Shown: positions 39,989 to 48,537 of the stretch, piece after piece
Position numbering within the stretch: the first letter of the stretch is position 1
Layout of the letters: every line of letters starts with the position of its first letter
NCBI GenBank assembly: GCA_021107435.1
Contig: JAIOSV010000077.1
Span: 1-48,626 of the forward strand
From: Candidatus Sabulitectum sp.
GTDB lineage: Bacteria > Fermentibacterota > Fermentibacteria > Fermentibacterales > JCC-6
Direction: 5' to 3'
DNA: 48,626 nt
The notes under the pieces: generated by a model
The model's database searches: none
The model's input: the letters and a program-made list of their open reading frames with translations, nothing else
What the model was told of the DNA's origin: nothing
Made by a program: the position numbers and the translations under genes

Positions 39989-40681
39989 TTAACTGCTTTT
40001 CAACTCTTCAAGTTTCGTAAGCCAGTCGTTGAAGTGTCGACATTTACTTCGCATTCTAGCCAAGCCTATTTTCTCCGCAACAATGATTCCGGCATTAGCC
40101 TTGTCGTAATCCGGAATTTCCTGAATAATGCGCCTTGATGGACAAGTTTCATACCCGTCATCTAACAGTTCCGGATTACCTCCAACATTTTTCAACATGC
40201 CATTCAGATTTGCAATTCCAGATTCGTATCCAAAATATTCTATGGCCAATTGTCCGGGCTCTGAGAATATCAATGCCTCAAACTCATGAAGCTGTATGTA
40301 CGGAATAAATCTCCGGTCTCCAATATCATCCCCGAGTGCTTTCTCTATGATACTCACTTTCTCATAGGGATCTGATTGTCGGTTCGCTTCTACTTTTCCC
40401 GGGAAGTCCTCTGGAAGTGCATACAGATCAAACATTGTTGTGAAACGACATTCCCGGTTGTTGTCCTCTGCAATCCAGGAAATGATATCTTTCCTTACAG
40501 TTGGATATGCACAATGTGCTCTAAATCCGCCCCGGTATTCCCGCTTAGTTCGTTTCTTTCTGCTGGTAAGAACGCAACGCACATTGGGAAAAACACTGGA
40601 TCGTGAAAGGAGAGAAACCATCAACTTGTTTACAAATCGTTCTTCAGTTTGCCCTTCTGCTGTTATGTGAAGACGGATCAC
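39989..40681 (-). CDS. DUF4276 (TOPRIM-like) protein of an ATPase/effector pair
   Basis: A 230-residue protein starting with GTG at 40681: IRLHITAEGQTEERFV shows the TOPRIM-like glutamate motif. Further pieces include FDLYALPEDFPG (DxD-like) and LHEFEALIFSEP. DUF4276 proteins are TOPRIM-fold, predicted nucleases, and commonly follow an SMC/ABC-type ATPase. The GTG overlaps the ATPase stop (GTGA), so the two are coupled. The effector role (nucleic-acid cleavage upon phage infection) is inference by analogy to OLD- and PARIS-like systems. Confidence 0.8.
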   Translation of the reverse strand: MIRLHITAEGQTEERFVNKLMVSLLSRSSVFPNVRCVLTSRKKRTKREYRGGFRAHCAYPTVRKDIISWIAEDNNRECRFTTMFDLYALPEDFPGKVEANRQSDPYEKVSIIEKALGDDIGDRRFIPYIQLHEFEALIFSEPGQLAIEYFGYESGIANLNGMLKNVGGNPELLDDGYETCPSRRIIQEIPDYDKANAGIIVAEKIGLARMRSKCRHFNDWLTKLEELKSS

Positions 40682-41817
40682 GATGGTCGCCCCCCAAGAA
40701 CGTTCTTCTCCCATAATTCTGAAAGGCTGTAACGTTCAAGCCACTCTGCAAGGCCTGTTTCTTCCAGTCTTCTAAATTCACTGCATTTATTAATGTTGTT
40801 ATGCTCAACTACAACGATCTCGCTGACATCAAATTCGTCAACCAGTCTTGTTGACTGTGTTGCGATCACAATCTGGGAGCTTTGTGATGCAGTCCTTACC
40901 ATCCCGGCAAAATTCGAAATTGCGGCTGGATGCAAACCCAATTCGGGCTCATCAAGAAAAAAAACCTTTGGCAGGAGTTCCTCTGGCTGCAACAGAAGAG
41001 CTGTCAGCGCCATAAAACGTAATGAGCCATCCGATAGCTGGTGAGGCCCAAAACTGTACTCACTGTTCTTCTCTTTCCAGTCTAACTTGATGTAATCCTG
41101 ATTCAACGGTGATGGATTCAGGATGAAATTATCAAATTGTGGCAAAATAAGCTGGATATGCCTGACAATACGATCAAAATACTTTCTCCATTCAGCTCTG
41201 TTTTTCAGCATGTAGAGAAATGCTGCCAGATTGCCTGCGCTACTGCGCAGATATCTATTGTCACCTATATATCCCTGATTTCTGACTTTAGCTGTGCTGG
41301 AAGTATCATGAAACTGGAACACTTGACAACCTCTGAGAAGATCACGAATGAAGCCACAGCCCTTGCCCCCTTTTTGAGCTTCTTCGTAAAGAAGACTTTC
41401 TTTGTGTCCAGCACCTAAAGAAATTTTAGTTGGCTTATTTTTGCTTTGATTTTCCCAAGTGACAAATTCCTCGGTGAAAATTAAAGTATCACCACTTGCA
41501 TGGGAAAGAGTAAACTGATAAGTATCCTTATTACGATTTCCAGCTGTAAAAAATAATTCAGCTTTTAACCGGCTATTGTTTTTTGAACCAAAGTAGAGAA
41601 TTGAATCTGCATATCCCTGTTCTCCAATGAAGGTCTGCAAAGCCCCGGTAGTCATAAAATTGAGCATTTTAAAGAATGAAATCAGATTGCTTTTGCCAGA
41701 ACCGTTTGCACCAAGCAATACAGTCACATCACCAAATTCAATAGTCTGTCCAGCCTTATCAATCGATTTATAGCCTTCTATGATGAGTCGGGACAACTTC
41801 ATCCTGTCAGCGTCCAT
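40678..41817 (-). CDS. AAA_21-type ABC/SMC-like ATPase of a two-gene module
   Basis: A 379-residue AAA_21-family ATPase. Walker A is LLGANGSGKSNLISFF (about residues 34-49); the signature-like LSDGSLRFMAL and Walker B VFFLDEPELGLHP occur in the C-terminal third. Its D-loop/H-motif is VIATQSTRLVDEF. The protein belongs to the OLD/RloA-like group that senses or gates TOPRIM effectors. Base composition is visibly more AT-rich than in neighbours, which suggests acquisition by transfer. The ATG at 41817, spaced 8 bases from AAGGA, is preferred to the ATG at 41823. Confidence 0.85.
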   Translation of the reverse strand: MDADRMKLSRLIIEGYKSIDKAGQTIEFGDVTVLLGANGSGKSNLISFFKMLNFMTTGALQTFIGEQGYADSILYFGSKNNSRLKAELFFTAGNRNKDTYQFTLSHASGDTLIFTEEFVTWENQSKNKPTKISLGAGHKESLLYEEAQKGGKGCGFIRDLLRGCQVFQFHDTSSTAKVRNQGYIGDNRYLRSSAGNLAAFLYMLKNRAEWRKYFDRIVRHIQLILPQFDNFILNPSPLNQDYIKLDWKEKNSEYSFGPHQLSDGSLRFMALTALLLQPEELLPKVFFLDEPELGLHPAAISNFAGMVRTASQSSQIVIATQSTRLVDEFDVSEIVVVEHNNINKCSEFRRLEETGLAEWLERYSLSELWEKNVLGGRPS

Positions 41818-41827
41818 GGTCATATTC

Positions 41828-41872
41828 CTTTCAAAACCAGAGTAGGCCTGAATATCTCTTTCAAATCCAGAG
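41828..41872. repeat. Imperfect direct repeat before the ATPase gene
   Basis: CTTTCAAAACCAGAG (41828-41842) and CTTTCAAATCCAGAG (41858-41872) differ at one position and are spaced 30 bases apart. On the minus strand the first includes the GAAAGGA ribosome-site region. Also TATGAACTTTT occurs at 41886-41896 and 41956-41966, flanking the gap to yihY. No gene is found in 41824-41965. Confidence 0.5.
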
Positions 41873-41965
41873 ATTCACCACGTAATATGAACTTTTAAAA
41901 AGGCATAGCAAACATGTATATCCGAAGCGAAGTGAAAACTGACATACTTCAGCATTATGAACTTT

Positions 41966-42880
41966 TCAAGTTCTCCGTTTATCGAGAGCTCTCATCCTGT
42001 GGATTACTGAGCCTACCTCGGCAGAACCTATGAAAATTACGCAGAGCCAGTAGAGCCAGATAAGAGTAGCCATAATGCTGATAAATGAGCCATACACAAT
42101 CCCCCAGTCCGGGGCGCTTACAGCACGCATATAGATTTCAGTTCCCACAGTGGTCATAACCACAGCCAGCGTTGCCGAGAAAGCACACATTCTCTTTGAC
42201 ATGGCCTTATTGGGTGCCGCCCAGTAAAGCAGGAAAAAAACAAGAAAGGTAAATGTAAAACTTAGAATCCGGGCAAGGAATCCGCTCAATGCCGGACCGA
42301 TCAAAGGTATTGAAGTGACAAACTCGCCAGCGGGAGATCCTGCGGCAAATCTTGCGGCTATGGTGAAGATTGCGGCAAAGATAAAGCAGAGTGCCACCAG
42401 TATCGCAAGAAGAAAATCGTAGAGCTTGCCCCATACAATATGCCTGCCGGGTGCTTCAAACACCTTGTCCAGTGCAGTTCGTATCGTTCCGAACAATCTG
42501 CTCACCATCCACAGGAGTGTAACAAAACCAATAATGCTGATAGTTGAACCACCGCCCAGAACAGCTCCTTCAAGATCCGATATAACAGCCTCGGGCACAA
42601 ATGGATTAAGGCCTGTGAGCCAGTTCATGAATTCTTCTCTGAAAGAAAGATCACCTGTTACAGCAAGAGTGCTGAACTGAAAAATCAATACGGTAAGAGG
42701 AATTAAAGTAACAAGCACGTTGAATGCTATCGCTGCCGCGCCGAAGTAGACATTGTCCCTGCCCCAGCAGACATAGAATCGATGGAAAAAACTTCCGATG
42801 ACCCTGAACGCCAGTTTGGCTGCAGAAGCAATCTTGCTCCACGGTACAGCACTGCGCAAAACAATCAATTTCACCGGCAC
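41966..42880 (-). CDS. YihY/BrkB-family inner-membrane protein
   Basis: A 304-residue protein with about six transmembrane helices. Motifs FGAAAIAFNVLVTLIPLTVLIF and LYWAAPNKAMSKRMCAFSATLAVVMTTVGTEIYM are characteristic of the YihY/virulence factor BrkB family (not RNase BN). The function is not established; in some bacteria it relates to envelope integrity or complement resistance. The start is uncertain: GTG at 42880 or 42874. It lies downstream of glmS by 24 bases and may be co-transcribed. Confidence 0.82.
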   Translation of the reverse strand: MPVKLIVLRSAVPWSKIASAAKLAFRVIGSFFHRFYVCWGRDNVYFGAAAIAFNVLVTLIPLTVLIFQFSTLAVTGDLSFREEFMNWLTGLNPFVPEAVISDLEGAVLGGGSTISIIGFVTLLWMVSRLFGTIRTALDKVFEAPGRHIVWGKLYDFLLAILVALCFIFAAIFTIAARFAAGSPAGEFVTSIPLIGPALSGFLARILSFTFTFLVFFLLYWAAPNKAMSKRMCAFSATLAVVMTTVGTEIYMRAVSAPDWGIVYGSFISIMATLIWLYWLCVIFIGSAEVGSVIHRMRALDKRRT

Positions 42881-42904
42881 GGCTTTCGAACAATTACAGC
42901 CGGG

Positions 42905-44740
42905 CTACTCCACCGTAACACTCTTCGCAAGATTTCTTGGTTTATCAACATCACATCCCCTGGCAACGGCCACGTAGTAAGAGAGAAGCTGAAGCGGTAT
43001 TACTGAAAGAAGAGGCACCAGAATATCGGTAACCGGCGGTATTTCCAGAACCCAGTCAGCTACCGTTCTTATTTCACTGTCACCCTCTGTAGCAATAGCT
43101 AGAACTCTTCCTTTGCGAGCTTTCACTTCGTGTATATTGGACATGACCTTCTCGTACGCAGCATCTTTAACGGCAATTACCGCTACCGGCATCAAATCGT
43201 CAATCAATGCAATTGGTCCATGCTTCATCTCGGCAGCAGGATATCCCTCCGCATGAATGTAGCTGATTTCCTTCAGTTTCAGGGCACCTTCCAGAGCAAC
43301 CGGATAGTTAACGCCACGGCCCAGGTACAGAAAGTTACTTGCGTAAGTAAACTGCCTGGCCATTTCCATAATGGAATCATACCCCTGAAGAATTGTTTCC
43401 ACTTTCCCGGGAATCTCCATAATGCCTCGACAAAGCTCTATTCCTTCCTCTCTGGTCAGGTTGCCTTTTGCCCTGCCAAAAGCAAGAGCAATCAAAGAGA
43501 GAATCATTGTCTGTCCCGTAAACGCCTTTGTTGAAGCAACACCAATCTCCGGACCTGCGTGGATGTAAACACCGCTGTCAGTTTCTCTGGCAATTGTTGA
43601 GCCCACAACATTGACGATGCCCAGTGTCTTGATTTCCCGCTCCTTTGCAAGACGGAGCGCAGCAAGGGTATCTGCCGTCTCGCCGCTCTGACTGATAACA
43701 AACATCACAGTTCCGTCTTCCAGAACGGGATCCCTGTATCTGAACTCACTGGCATACTCAACATCAACTGGTATCCGGGCCAGTTTTTCAATAATGTACT
43801 TGCCGATAAGCCCGGAGTGCCATGATGTTCCACAGGCCGTAATAACAATTCTTTTAACTCCGCGCATATCATTCTCGGACATACCCAGCCCGCCTAGCCT
43901 GGCATTTCCATTCCCAAGATCAATCCTGCCCCTGAAGGCATTCCGAAGTGATTCAGGTTGTGAGTTGATTTCCTTCAGCATGTAATGAGCATATCCATCC
44001 TTCTCTATCTCCGCGAGATCCCAGTCCACATGCTGTATCCGGTCTCTGGTCATTTTGGGGTCAGAAGAGTTAGATGAAATACCCCCGCTGGTAATCTCTA
44101 CTATCTCACCCTCTTCAAGGTAGATAACATTGCGTGTGTGAGCTACAATAGCTGCTACATCACTTGCTATTATGTTCTCTCCGTCACCAATACCCACAAC
44201 CAGCGGACTACCGTATCTGGCTGCCACAAGAGTTAAAGGCTGGTCGGCACTAAGTACAGCAATTCCGTATGTACCTCTTACCTGAACAAGGGCATCTTTT
44301 ACAGCATTGAACAGATCTTTACCCTTGTTCACCTCACTGCCCACAAGTTTCGCCAGCACCTCTGTGTCGGTTTCCGACTCGAACGAAATACCCTGAGCTG
44401 TCAATTTCTTTCTTAGAGATTTGTAGTTCTCAATGATTCCATTGTGAACCAGTGATATTCTTCCGGAGAAATCGCTGTGGGGATGTGCATTAATTGTCGT
44501 GGGTTCCCCGTGGGTAGCCCATCGGGTGTGGGCAATTCCAGTGGTGGCATCTGCGGCCTCGCCCGGATCCATTGTTTCCAGATCGGCCACTCTCCCCGTA
44601 CACTTGCGAACCACCAGAGAACCGTTCATCTCCAGCGAGTAACCTGCTGAGTCATATCCCCGGTATTCAAGTCTTTTCAAGCCCCCGAGAAGAATACCAA
44701 GAGCCTTGCCGTTCCCAACATATCCTACAATTCCACACAT
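42905..44740 (-). CDS. glmS: Glutamine-fructose-6-phosphate aminotransferase (isomerising)
   Basis: A 611-residue GlmS. It starts MCGIVGYVG, so Cys becomes the N-terminal nucleophile of the glutaminase domain; the domain runs to about residue 240. Two SIS isomerase domains follow and the chain ends with KPRNLAKSVTVE, a family hallmark. It makes glucosamine 6-phosphate from fructose 6-phosphate and glutamine. The long open frame begins upstream, but the ATG at 44740 is fixed by the Cys2 requirement. The start overlaps glmM by 16 bases. No glmS ribozyme is seen; the leader is occupied by coding sequence. Confidence 0.97.
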   Translation of the reverse strand: MCGIVGYVGNGKALGILLGGLKRLEYRGYDSAGYSLEMNGSLVVRKCTGRVADLETMDPGEAADATTGIAHTRWATHGEPTTINAHPHSDFSGRISLVHNGIIENYKSLRKKLTAQGISFESETDTEVLAKLVGSEVNKGKDLFNAVKDALVQVRGTYGIAVLSADQPLTLVAARYGSPLVVGIGDGENIIASDVAAIVAHTRNVIYLEEGEIVEITSGGISSNSSDPKMTRDRIQHVDWDLAEIEKDGYAHYMLKEINSQPESLRNAFRGRIDLGNGNARLGGLGMSENDMRGVKRIVITACGTSWHSGLIGKYIIEKLARIPVDVEYASEFRYRDPVLEDGTVMFVISQSGETADTLAALRLAKEREIKTLGIVNVVGSTIARETDSGVYIHAGPEIGVASTKAFTGQTMILSLIALAFGRAKGNLTREEGIELCRGIMEIPGKVETILQGYDSIMEMARQFTYASNFLYLGRGVNYPVALEGALKLKEISYIHAEGYPAAEMKHGPIALIDDLMPVAVIAVKDAAYEKVMSNIHEVKARKGRVLAIATEGDSEIRTVADWVLEIPPVTDILVPLLSVIPLQLLSYYVAVARGCDVDKPRNLAKSVTVE

Positions 44741-46071
44741 GTAAGTACCTTTCTGAACAAAGCATAGTCGCTGTCGAGAATATCCTGTACTGTGTTCTCC
44801 GCAATAAATCTTACAACCGGCTCGGTACCTGATGGTCTGACATGAACCCATCCACCGTTCCGTCGCCACCAGAGGCCATCAGTAATGTCATCCGGTTCGC
44901 CAATCTGCTCCTTCAGAAGCACGGCAATCCCGGCAAAATCTCCTGTAAACTCAACTTTTTTCTTCATATTGATGTAATGGGGAAATGTATCCGCCCAGTC
45001 CGCAACAGTCATTCCCGGGTGCTCCCTGAGATAAGAAACAGTGTAAGCCATTCCCACAGCGCTGTCTCTTCCCAGATGACAATCCCTGTGAATAACTCCT
45101 CCGTTTCCCTCACCTCCAATATCAGCTCCTCTTTTCTCCATTTCCTCGATGACATTAACTTCACCTACCGGACTTCTGTAAACAACGCATCCGTGTCTTT
45201 CCGCCGCGTCTTCTGAGAGTCTGGAAGTGGAAAGATTAACCACAGCCGGTCCGGGATTGTGCGCGAGAACATGATCCAGCGCAAGAGCAACGGTGTATTC
45301 CTCGCCGATAAGTCTTCCCCTGTTGTCAACCAGAGCCAGTCTGTCTCCGTCAGGATCAAATCCGAACCCGACATCAGCTCCTCTTTTAACAACCTCTTCA
45401 GCCAGAACGGAAAGGCTTTCTCTGTTAGGTTCAGCCACCCTTGGAAAATCTCCTTCAGGAGTCATTTCAGGGAAAATCATTTCCCATTCAACACTCAGAG
45501 CATCCATCATTGCTGGTCCAAGCAGTGCTGCCGTAGCTCCAGTAACATCAAGGACAACTTTCAAACTCCTGCCAGTCTTCCGCACAAGTGGTAATCCCGC
45601 GACAATATCCACATGTCTGGCGATACTTCCATCCAGTATCCTGGTCTGTGAACAGCTGCGGTAATCAACCCATTTGCGCTCCGAAGCCAGAAGCTCTGTG
45701 AGTTTCACTCTTGCTTCAGCCCGAAGGAAAACACCGTCGTGACCAATGAGTTTCAGCGCATTCCAGTTGCCGGGATTATGACTGCTTGTAACTGCGATAC
45801 CGCCACAAATCCCATCTCTCGCAGCCTCAAGCTGAACGGTTGGTGTTGTTACAATACCCAGAAGAATCGGAGTGCATCCTACTCCAAGCAGACCGGCACA
45901 CACTGCAGCTTCCACTGCCGGACCGCTTTTTCTGGTATCCCTGCCTACAACCACGCTGCCAGGTCCCACGAGCTCTCCAAATGCCGCGGCAAAGCTGCAG
46001 GCATCCTGAACAGTGAAGCTTTCACCGAATATGCCCCGTATACCGGAACCGCTGATTATGGGCTTCTTCAT
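44725..46071 (-). CDS. glmM: Phosphohexomutase, probably phosphoglucosamine mutase GlmM
   Basis: A 448-residue alpha-D-phosphohexomutase. The catalytic serine is S97 in TSSHNP, metal binding D239-P-D-G-D243 (FDPDGDR), and the sugar loop GGEGNGGVIH (319-328). The phosphate-binding loop is RPSGTEPVVRF near 425. The SSHNP/GEGNGG form resembles archaeal-type phosphoglucosamine or phosphomannomutases more than proteobacterial GlmM. Its position directly upstream of, and overlapping, glmS favours conversion of glucosamine 6-phosphate to glucosamine 1-phosphate. The open frame runs back through a tRNA gene; the real start is the ATG at 46071 with AAAGGGG upstream. Confidence 0.88.
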   Translation of the reverse strand: MKKPIISGSGIRGIFGESFTVQDACSFAAAFGELVGPGSVVVGRDTRKSGPAVEAAVCAGLLGVGCTPILLGIVTTPTVQLEAARDGICGGIAVTSSHNPGNWNALKLIGHDGVFLRAEARVKLTELLASERKWVDYRSCSQTRILDGSIARHVDIVAGLPLVRKTGRSLKVVLDVTGATAALLGPAMMDALSVEWEMIFPEMTPEGDFPRVAEPNRESLSVLAEEVVKRGADVGFGFDPDGDRLALVDNRGRLIGEEYTVALALDHVLAHNPGPAVVNLSTSRLSEDAAERHGCVVYRSPVGEVNVIEEMEKRGADIGGEGNGGVIHRDCHLGRDSAVGMAYTVSYLREHPGMTVADWADTFPHYINMKKKVEFTGDFAGIAVLLKEQIGEPDDITDGLWWRRNGGWVHVRPSGTEPVVRFIAENTVQDILDSDYALFRKVLTCVEL

Positions 46072-46079
46072 CGAAATAT

Positions 46080-46090
46080 CCCCTTTCGGG
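46080..46090 (-). promoter_or_regulatory. GNRA-tetraloop hairpin over the glmM ribosome site
   Basis: On the minus strand CCC-GAAA-GGG forms a short stem capped by a GNRA loop. The GGGG arm is the glmM Shine-Dalgarno sequence, so folding could hide it. It starts 11 bases after the tRNA 3' end. Confidence 0.45.
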
Positions 46091-46101
46091 AGCGGAGCCG
46101 C

Positions 46102-46177
46102 TGGAGCCGACGATCGGAGTCGAACCGATGACCTGCGCATTACGAGTGCGCTGCTCTGCCAACTGAGCCACGTCGGC
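46102..46177 (-). tRNA. tRNA-Thr (anticodon CGT)
   Basis: A 76-base tRNA. The acceptor arms are GCCGACG and CGTCGGC. The D-stem is GCTC/GAGC, the anticodon stem GCGCA/TGCGC, and the loop CTCGTAA with anticodon CGT at 46144-46142, reading ACG. The T-arm is ATCGG-TTCGACT-CCGAT. The 3' CCA is encoded (46104-46102). It lies just 30 bases before the glmM start, so the two may share a transcript. All arms pair fully. Confidence 0.97.
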
Positions 46178-46210
46178 TCCGCAAAGTTCACAATTCTATT
46201 TTCAGAAACC

Positions 46211-46813
46211 TCAGTCGTCAACTGCGGACAGCTGAACATTCAGCGAAAAGATATACTGAGAATAACCAAGGTCGGTTTCTGCTGCCGGATAGACAACAGT
46301 CTCTGTTCCGTCCTTCTTCACTCGATCGCTCTTCATGTCCATCCAGCCGTGTCTGTATTCAAACCTTGCAAAAAGTGGACCCCACATATCAATATCGGTT
46401 CCAACCGATGCGGCAAAGCCGATGCTGGATCCATCCGTCTCAACATAGCTTCCGAAATCATCAGTTCCGGAATAACTTCCGTTGACACCCACAATCCCTG
46501 GACCGCCAAACACACTGAATCCCTCCATCACACCCAGTTGAGCGCATGGAAAGGCCCAGAAAAGCATGGAAGATATCTCACCATCCCAGCCGGTAGATGA
46601 CTTTTTGCTGAAATACTCCCCGCCGATGTGAAACACAAGTGGTCCGGGAGCATCCAGCGAAGCAACGATGCCGTATGATGCGCCGGGAGTCCGGAATCTC
46701 TGGTCGTAATCATCCTCAACCGGGGCAAAGCTGGATACCGATGCGCCAGCACTTATTCCAAGTCCGCCCGGGAGGCTTGAAAACACCGAAAGTATTATTA
46801 TTAGATTAAGCAT
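46211..46813 (-). CDS. Outer-membrane beta-barrel-like protein
   Basis: A 200-residue protein with a signal-peptide-like start (MLNLIIILSVFSSLPGG) followed by alternating beta-strands rich in Gly, Tyr and Phe: GLGISAGASVSSFAP, LVFHIGGEYFSKK, FARFEYRHGWMDM and IFSLNVQLSAVDD. It is typical of small eight- to ten-strand barrels of the OmpX/OprF type. Specific function unknown. The ATG at 46813 overlaps the dehydratase small-subunit gene end by 8 bases. It ends 33 bases before tRNA-Thr on the same strand. Confidence 0.65.
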   Translation of the reverse strand: MLNLIIILSVFSSLPGGLGISAGASVSSFAPVEDDYDQRFRTPGASYGIVASLDAPGPLVFHIGGEYFSKKSSTGWDGEISSMLFWAFPCAQLGVMEGFSVFGGPGIVGVNGSYSGTDDFGSYVETDGSSIGFAASVGTDIDMWGPLFARFEYRHGWMDMKSDRVKKDGTETVVYPAAETDLGYSQYIFSLNVQLSAVDD

Positions 46814-47285
46814 TATTCTCTTTAATCCAGTTCAGCAGTCCACCGGTTTCCAGAATTTCAAGCATCTCGCCTGGAAGCGGCGGGAAAGGGAATTCTTTCT
46901 CTCCCACTTTCAGAATTCCAGCGGCAGCGTTAACAGTTACCTCATCACCGGGGGTGTAAAATTCCACTGCCTCAGGACTCTGCACAAGAAGAAGCCCCTG
47001 GTTGATTGAACTTCTATAGAATATTCTTGCAAATGACTTGGCTATAACTGCCTGTACCCCAACATACTTTAGTCCCAAAGTGGGCTGTTCGCGGCTGGAG
47101 CCGCATCCGAAATTGAATCCTGCCATGACTATATCTCCCGGCTTAACCGTACCCCTGAACTCCGGATCAAGATCCTCCAGAAGATGTTCAACTATCTCAG
47201 GACCTGTTCCGCAGGTATAGGTGTACTTTCCTGGAAAAAGGAGATCGGTGTTGATGTCATTCTGATCGTAGTAATGAACTGCCAT
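46806..47285 (-). CDS. Aconitase/isopropylmalate isomerase family, small subunit
   Basis: A 159-residue small subunit (swivel domain) of a two-subunit [4Fe-4S] dehydratase: NDINTDLLFPGKYTYT and AGFNFGCGSSREQP are family motifs; SRE is the substrate-carboxylate site. Substrate preference in such enzymes is governed by the loop after PGKY; here it reads YTYT, neither the YLVY-type of isopropylmalate isomerase nor the YLRT-type of homoaconitase. The product could be isopropylmalate, homoaconitate or methylmalate-type. SD GGGAGG lies 6 bases before the ATG; the large-subunit stop is one base upstream. Confidence 0.85.
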   Translation of the reverse strand: MAVHYYDQNDINTDLLFPGKYTYTCGTGPEIVEHLLEDLDPEFRGTVKPGDIVMAGFNFGCGSSREQPTLGLKYVGVQAVIAKSFARIFYRSSINQGLLLVQSPEAVEFYTPGDEVTVNAAAGILKVGEKEFPFPPLPGEMLEILETGGLLNWIKENNA

Positions 47286-47286
47286 G

Positions 47287-48537
47287 TTAAACCTCCCTGG
47301 GATCAGTTATCACGCCGGTAATCGCTGTGGCTGCCGCTGTTTCAGGGCTGCCTAGATAAATAAACGCATCCTTTTCCCCCATGCGTCCCTTGAAATTCCT
47401 GTTTGCAGTGGAAAGGCATACTTCCCCGGGTGCCAGCGCGCCCTGATGAGCCCCCAGGCAGGGACCGCATCCCGGCGGAAGAATAACAGCGCCGACCTTC
47501 ACAAATTCTTCTATTATTCCCTGCTGAAGCGCTTTTACAAATTCGTCACGACTGGCAGCGCCAACCAGCATCCGAACTGACGGTACAACTTTTCTACCCT
47601 TCATCACCTCAAGAGCTGACTTGAGATCCTCAATCCTGCCATTGGTACATGTCCCAAGAAAAACCTGATCTACTTTCGTTTCAGGAAGCTCTGATACGGA
47701 ACAGACATTATCAACAGTATGTGGACAAGCCACTACAGGTACAATCTCATCAAGGTTGAAGTTGTGTATTTCACAAAATTCCGCATCGGAATCACCCCAT
47801 AGAGCATCCTTGCAGAATTCATCACTAAAAAGGAAATTGTGAGTAATCCTGTCAGCGGGAAACACTGCAATTTTTGCCCCCATCTCAATGCCCATATTCG
47901 AAATGGTCATTCTTTCGTGGACAAGAAGACCTCCAACTGAACTACCGTGGAACTCTACCGCCTTGTAGTTTGCTCCGTCTGATCCCAGCTTTCCTATGAT
48001 TGTCAGAATGAGATCTTTTGCTGAGACACGTTTCTGCAGATACCCCTCAAGATTGATTTCGATAGTCTCGGGTACTCTGAACCATGTTCTGCCGGTTATC
48101 CAGAGGCCGGCGGCTTCCGTTCTGTCAATACCTGTCGCAAATGTGTTAAAGGCACCGTAGGTACAGGTGTGGCTGTCACTGCCGACAACTATGGATCCCG
48201 GAAGAGCCAGATGCTGTTCCGGCAGAACCTGATGGCAGATACCGCAGCCTATGTCGAAAAACTTCTCAATACCCTGTTCCTTCACAAATTTCCGAACCCT
48301 TGCATGACCTGCCGCGTTCTTACTGGTTGCAGCGGGAATAACATGATCCAGAACAATTACAATCCTGTCAGGATGCTTGACCTTTCCGCCGGGCACAGTA
48401 CTTTCAAATTTTCCGATGATAGCCGAACTGTTATCGTGAGTAAGCACCAGGTCCGGTTCAACAAACACAATATCGCCTGGTTCCACGGCTTTCCCGGCCG
48501 CGCGTCCAAGGACTTTCTGAGCAAAAGTCAGCCCCAT
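47287..48537 (-). CDS. Aconitase/isopropylmalate isomerase family, large subunit
   Basis: A 416-residue large subunit with the [4Fe-4S] cysteines C297 (GTCTNG), C357 and C360 (PGCGPC). Other motifs are SDSHTCTYGAFN and GSDGANYKAVEFHG. It fits the archaeal-type two-subunit LeuC/HacA group (about 420 residues) rather than the 470-residue bacterial LeuC. With the small subunit it should isomerise a 2-hydroxy acid by dehydration and rehydration. AAAGGAAC lies 6 bases before the ATG. The last 89 bases of the window (48538-48626) show no feature. No leuA or leuB is next to it. Confidence 0.9.
   Translation of the reverse strand: MGLTFAQKVLGRAAGKAVEPGDIVFVEPDLVLTHDNSSAIIGKFESTVPGGKVKHPDRIVIVLDHVIPAATSKNAAGHARVRKFVKEQGIEKFFDIGCGICHQVLPEQHLALPGSIVVGSDSHTCTYGAFNTFATGIDRTEAAGLWITGRTWFRVPETIEINLEGYLQKRVSAKDLILTIIGKLGSDGANYKAVEFHGSSVGGLLVHERMTISNMGIEMGAKIAVFPADRITHNFLFSDEFCKDALWGDSDAEFCEIHNFNLDEIVPVVACPHTVDNVCSVSELPETKVDQVFLGTCTNGRIEDLKSALEVMKGRKVVPSVRMLVGAASRDEFVKALQQGIIEEFVKVGAVILPPGCGPCLGAHQGALAPGEVCLSTANRNFKGRMGEKDAFIYLGSPETAAATAITGVITDPREV

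Noticed and set aside
39989..41817. Calling the module PARIS
   Set aside because: PARIS uses a DUF4435 effector; this one has DUF4276-type motifs, so only a relationship by analogy is claimed.
44741..46071. A glmS ribozyme upstream of glmS
   Set aside because: glmS starts inside the end of glmM, so no noncoding leader exists.
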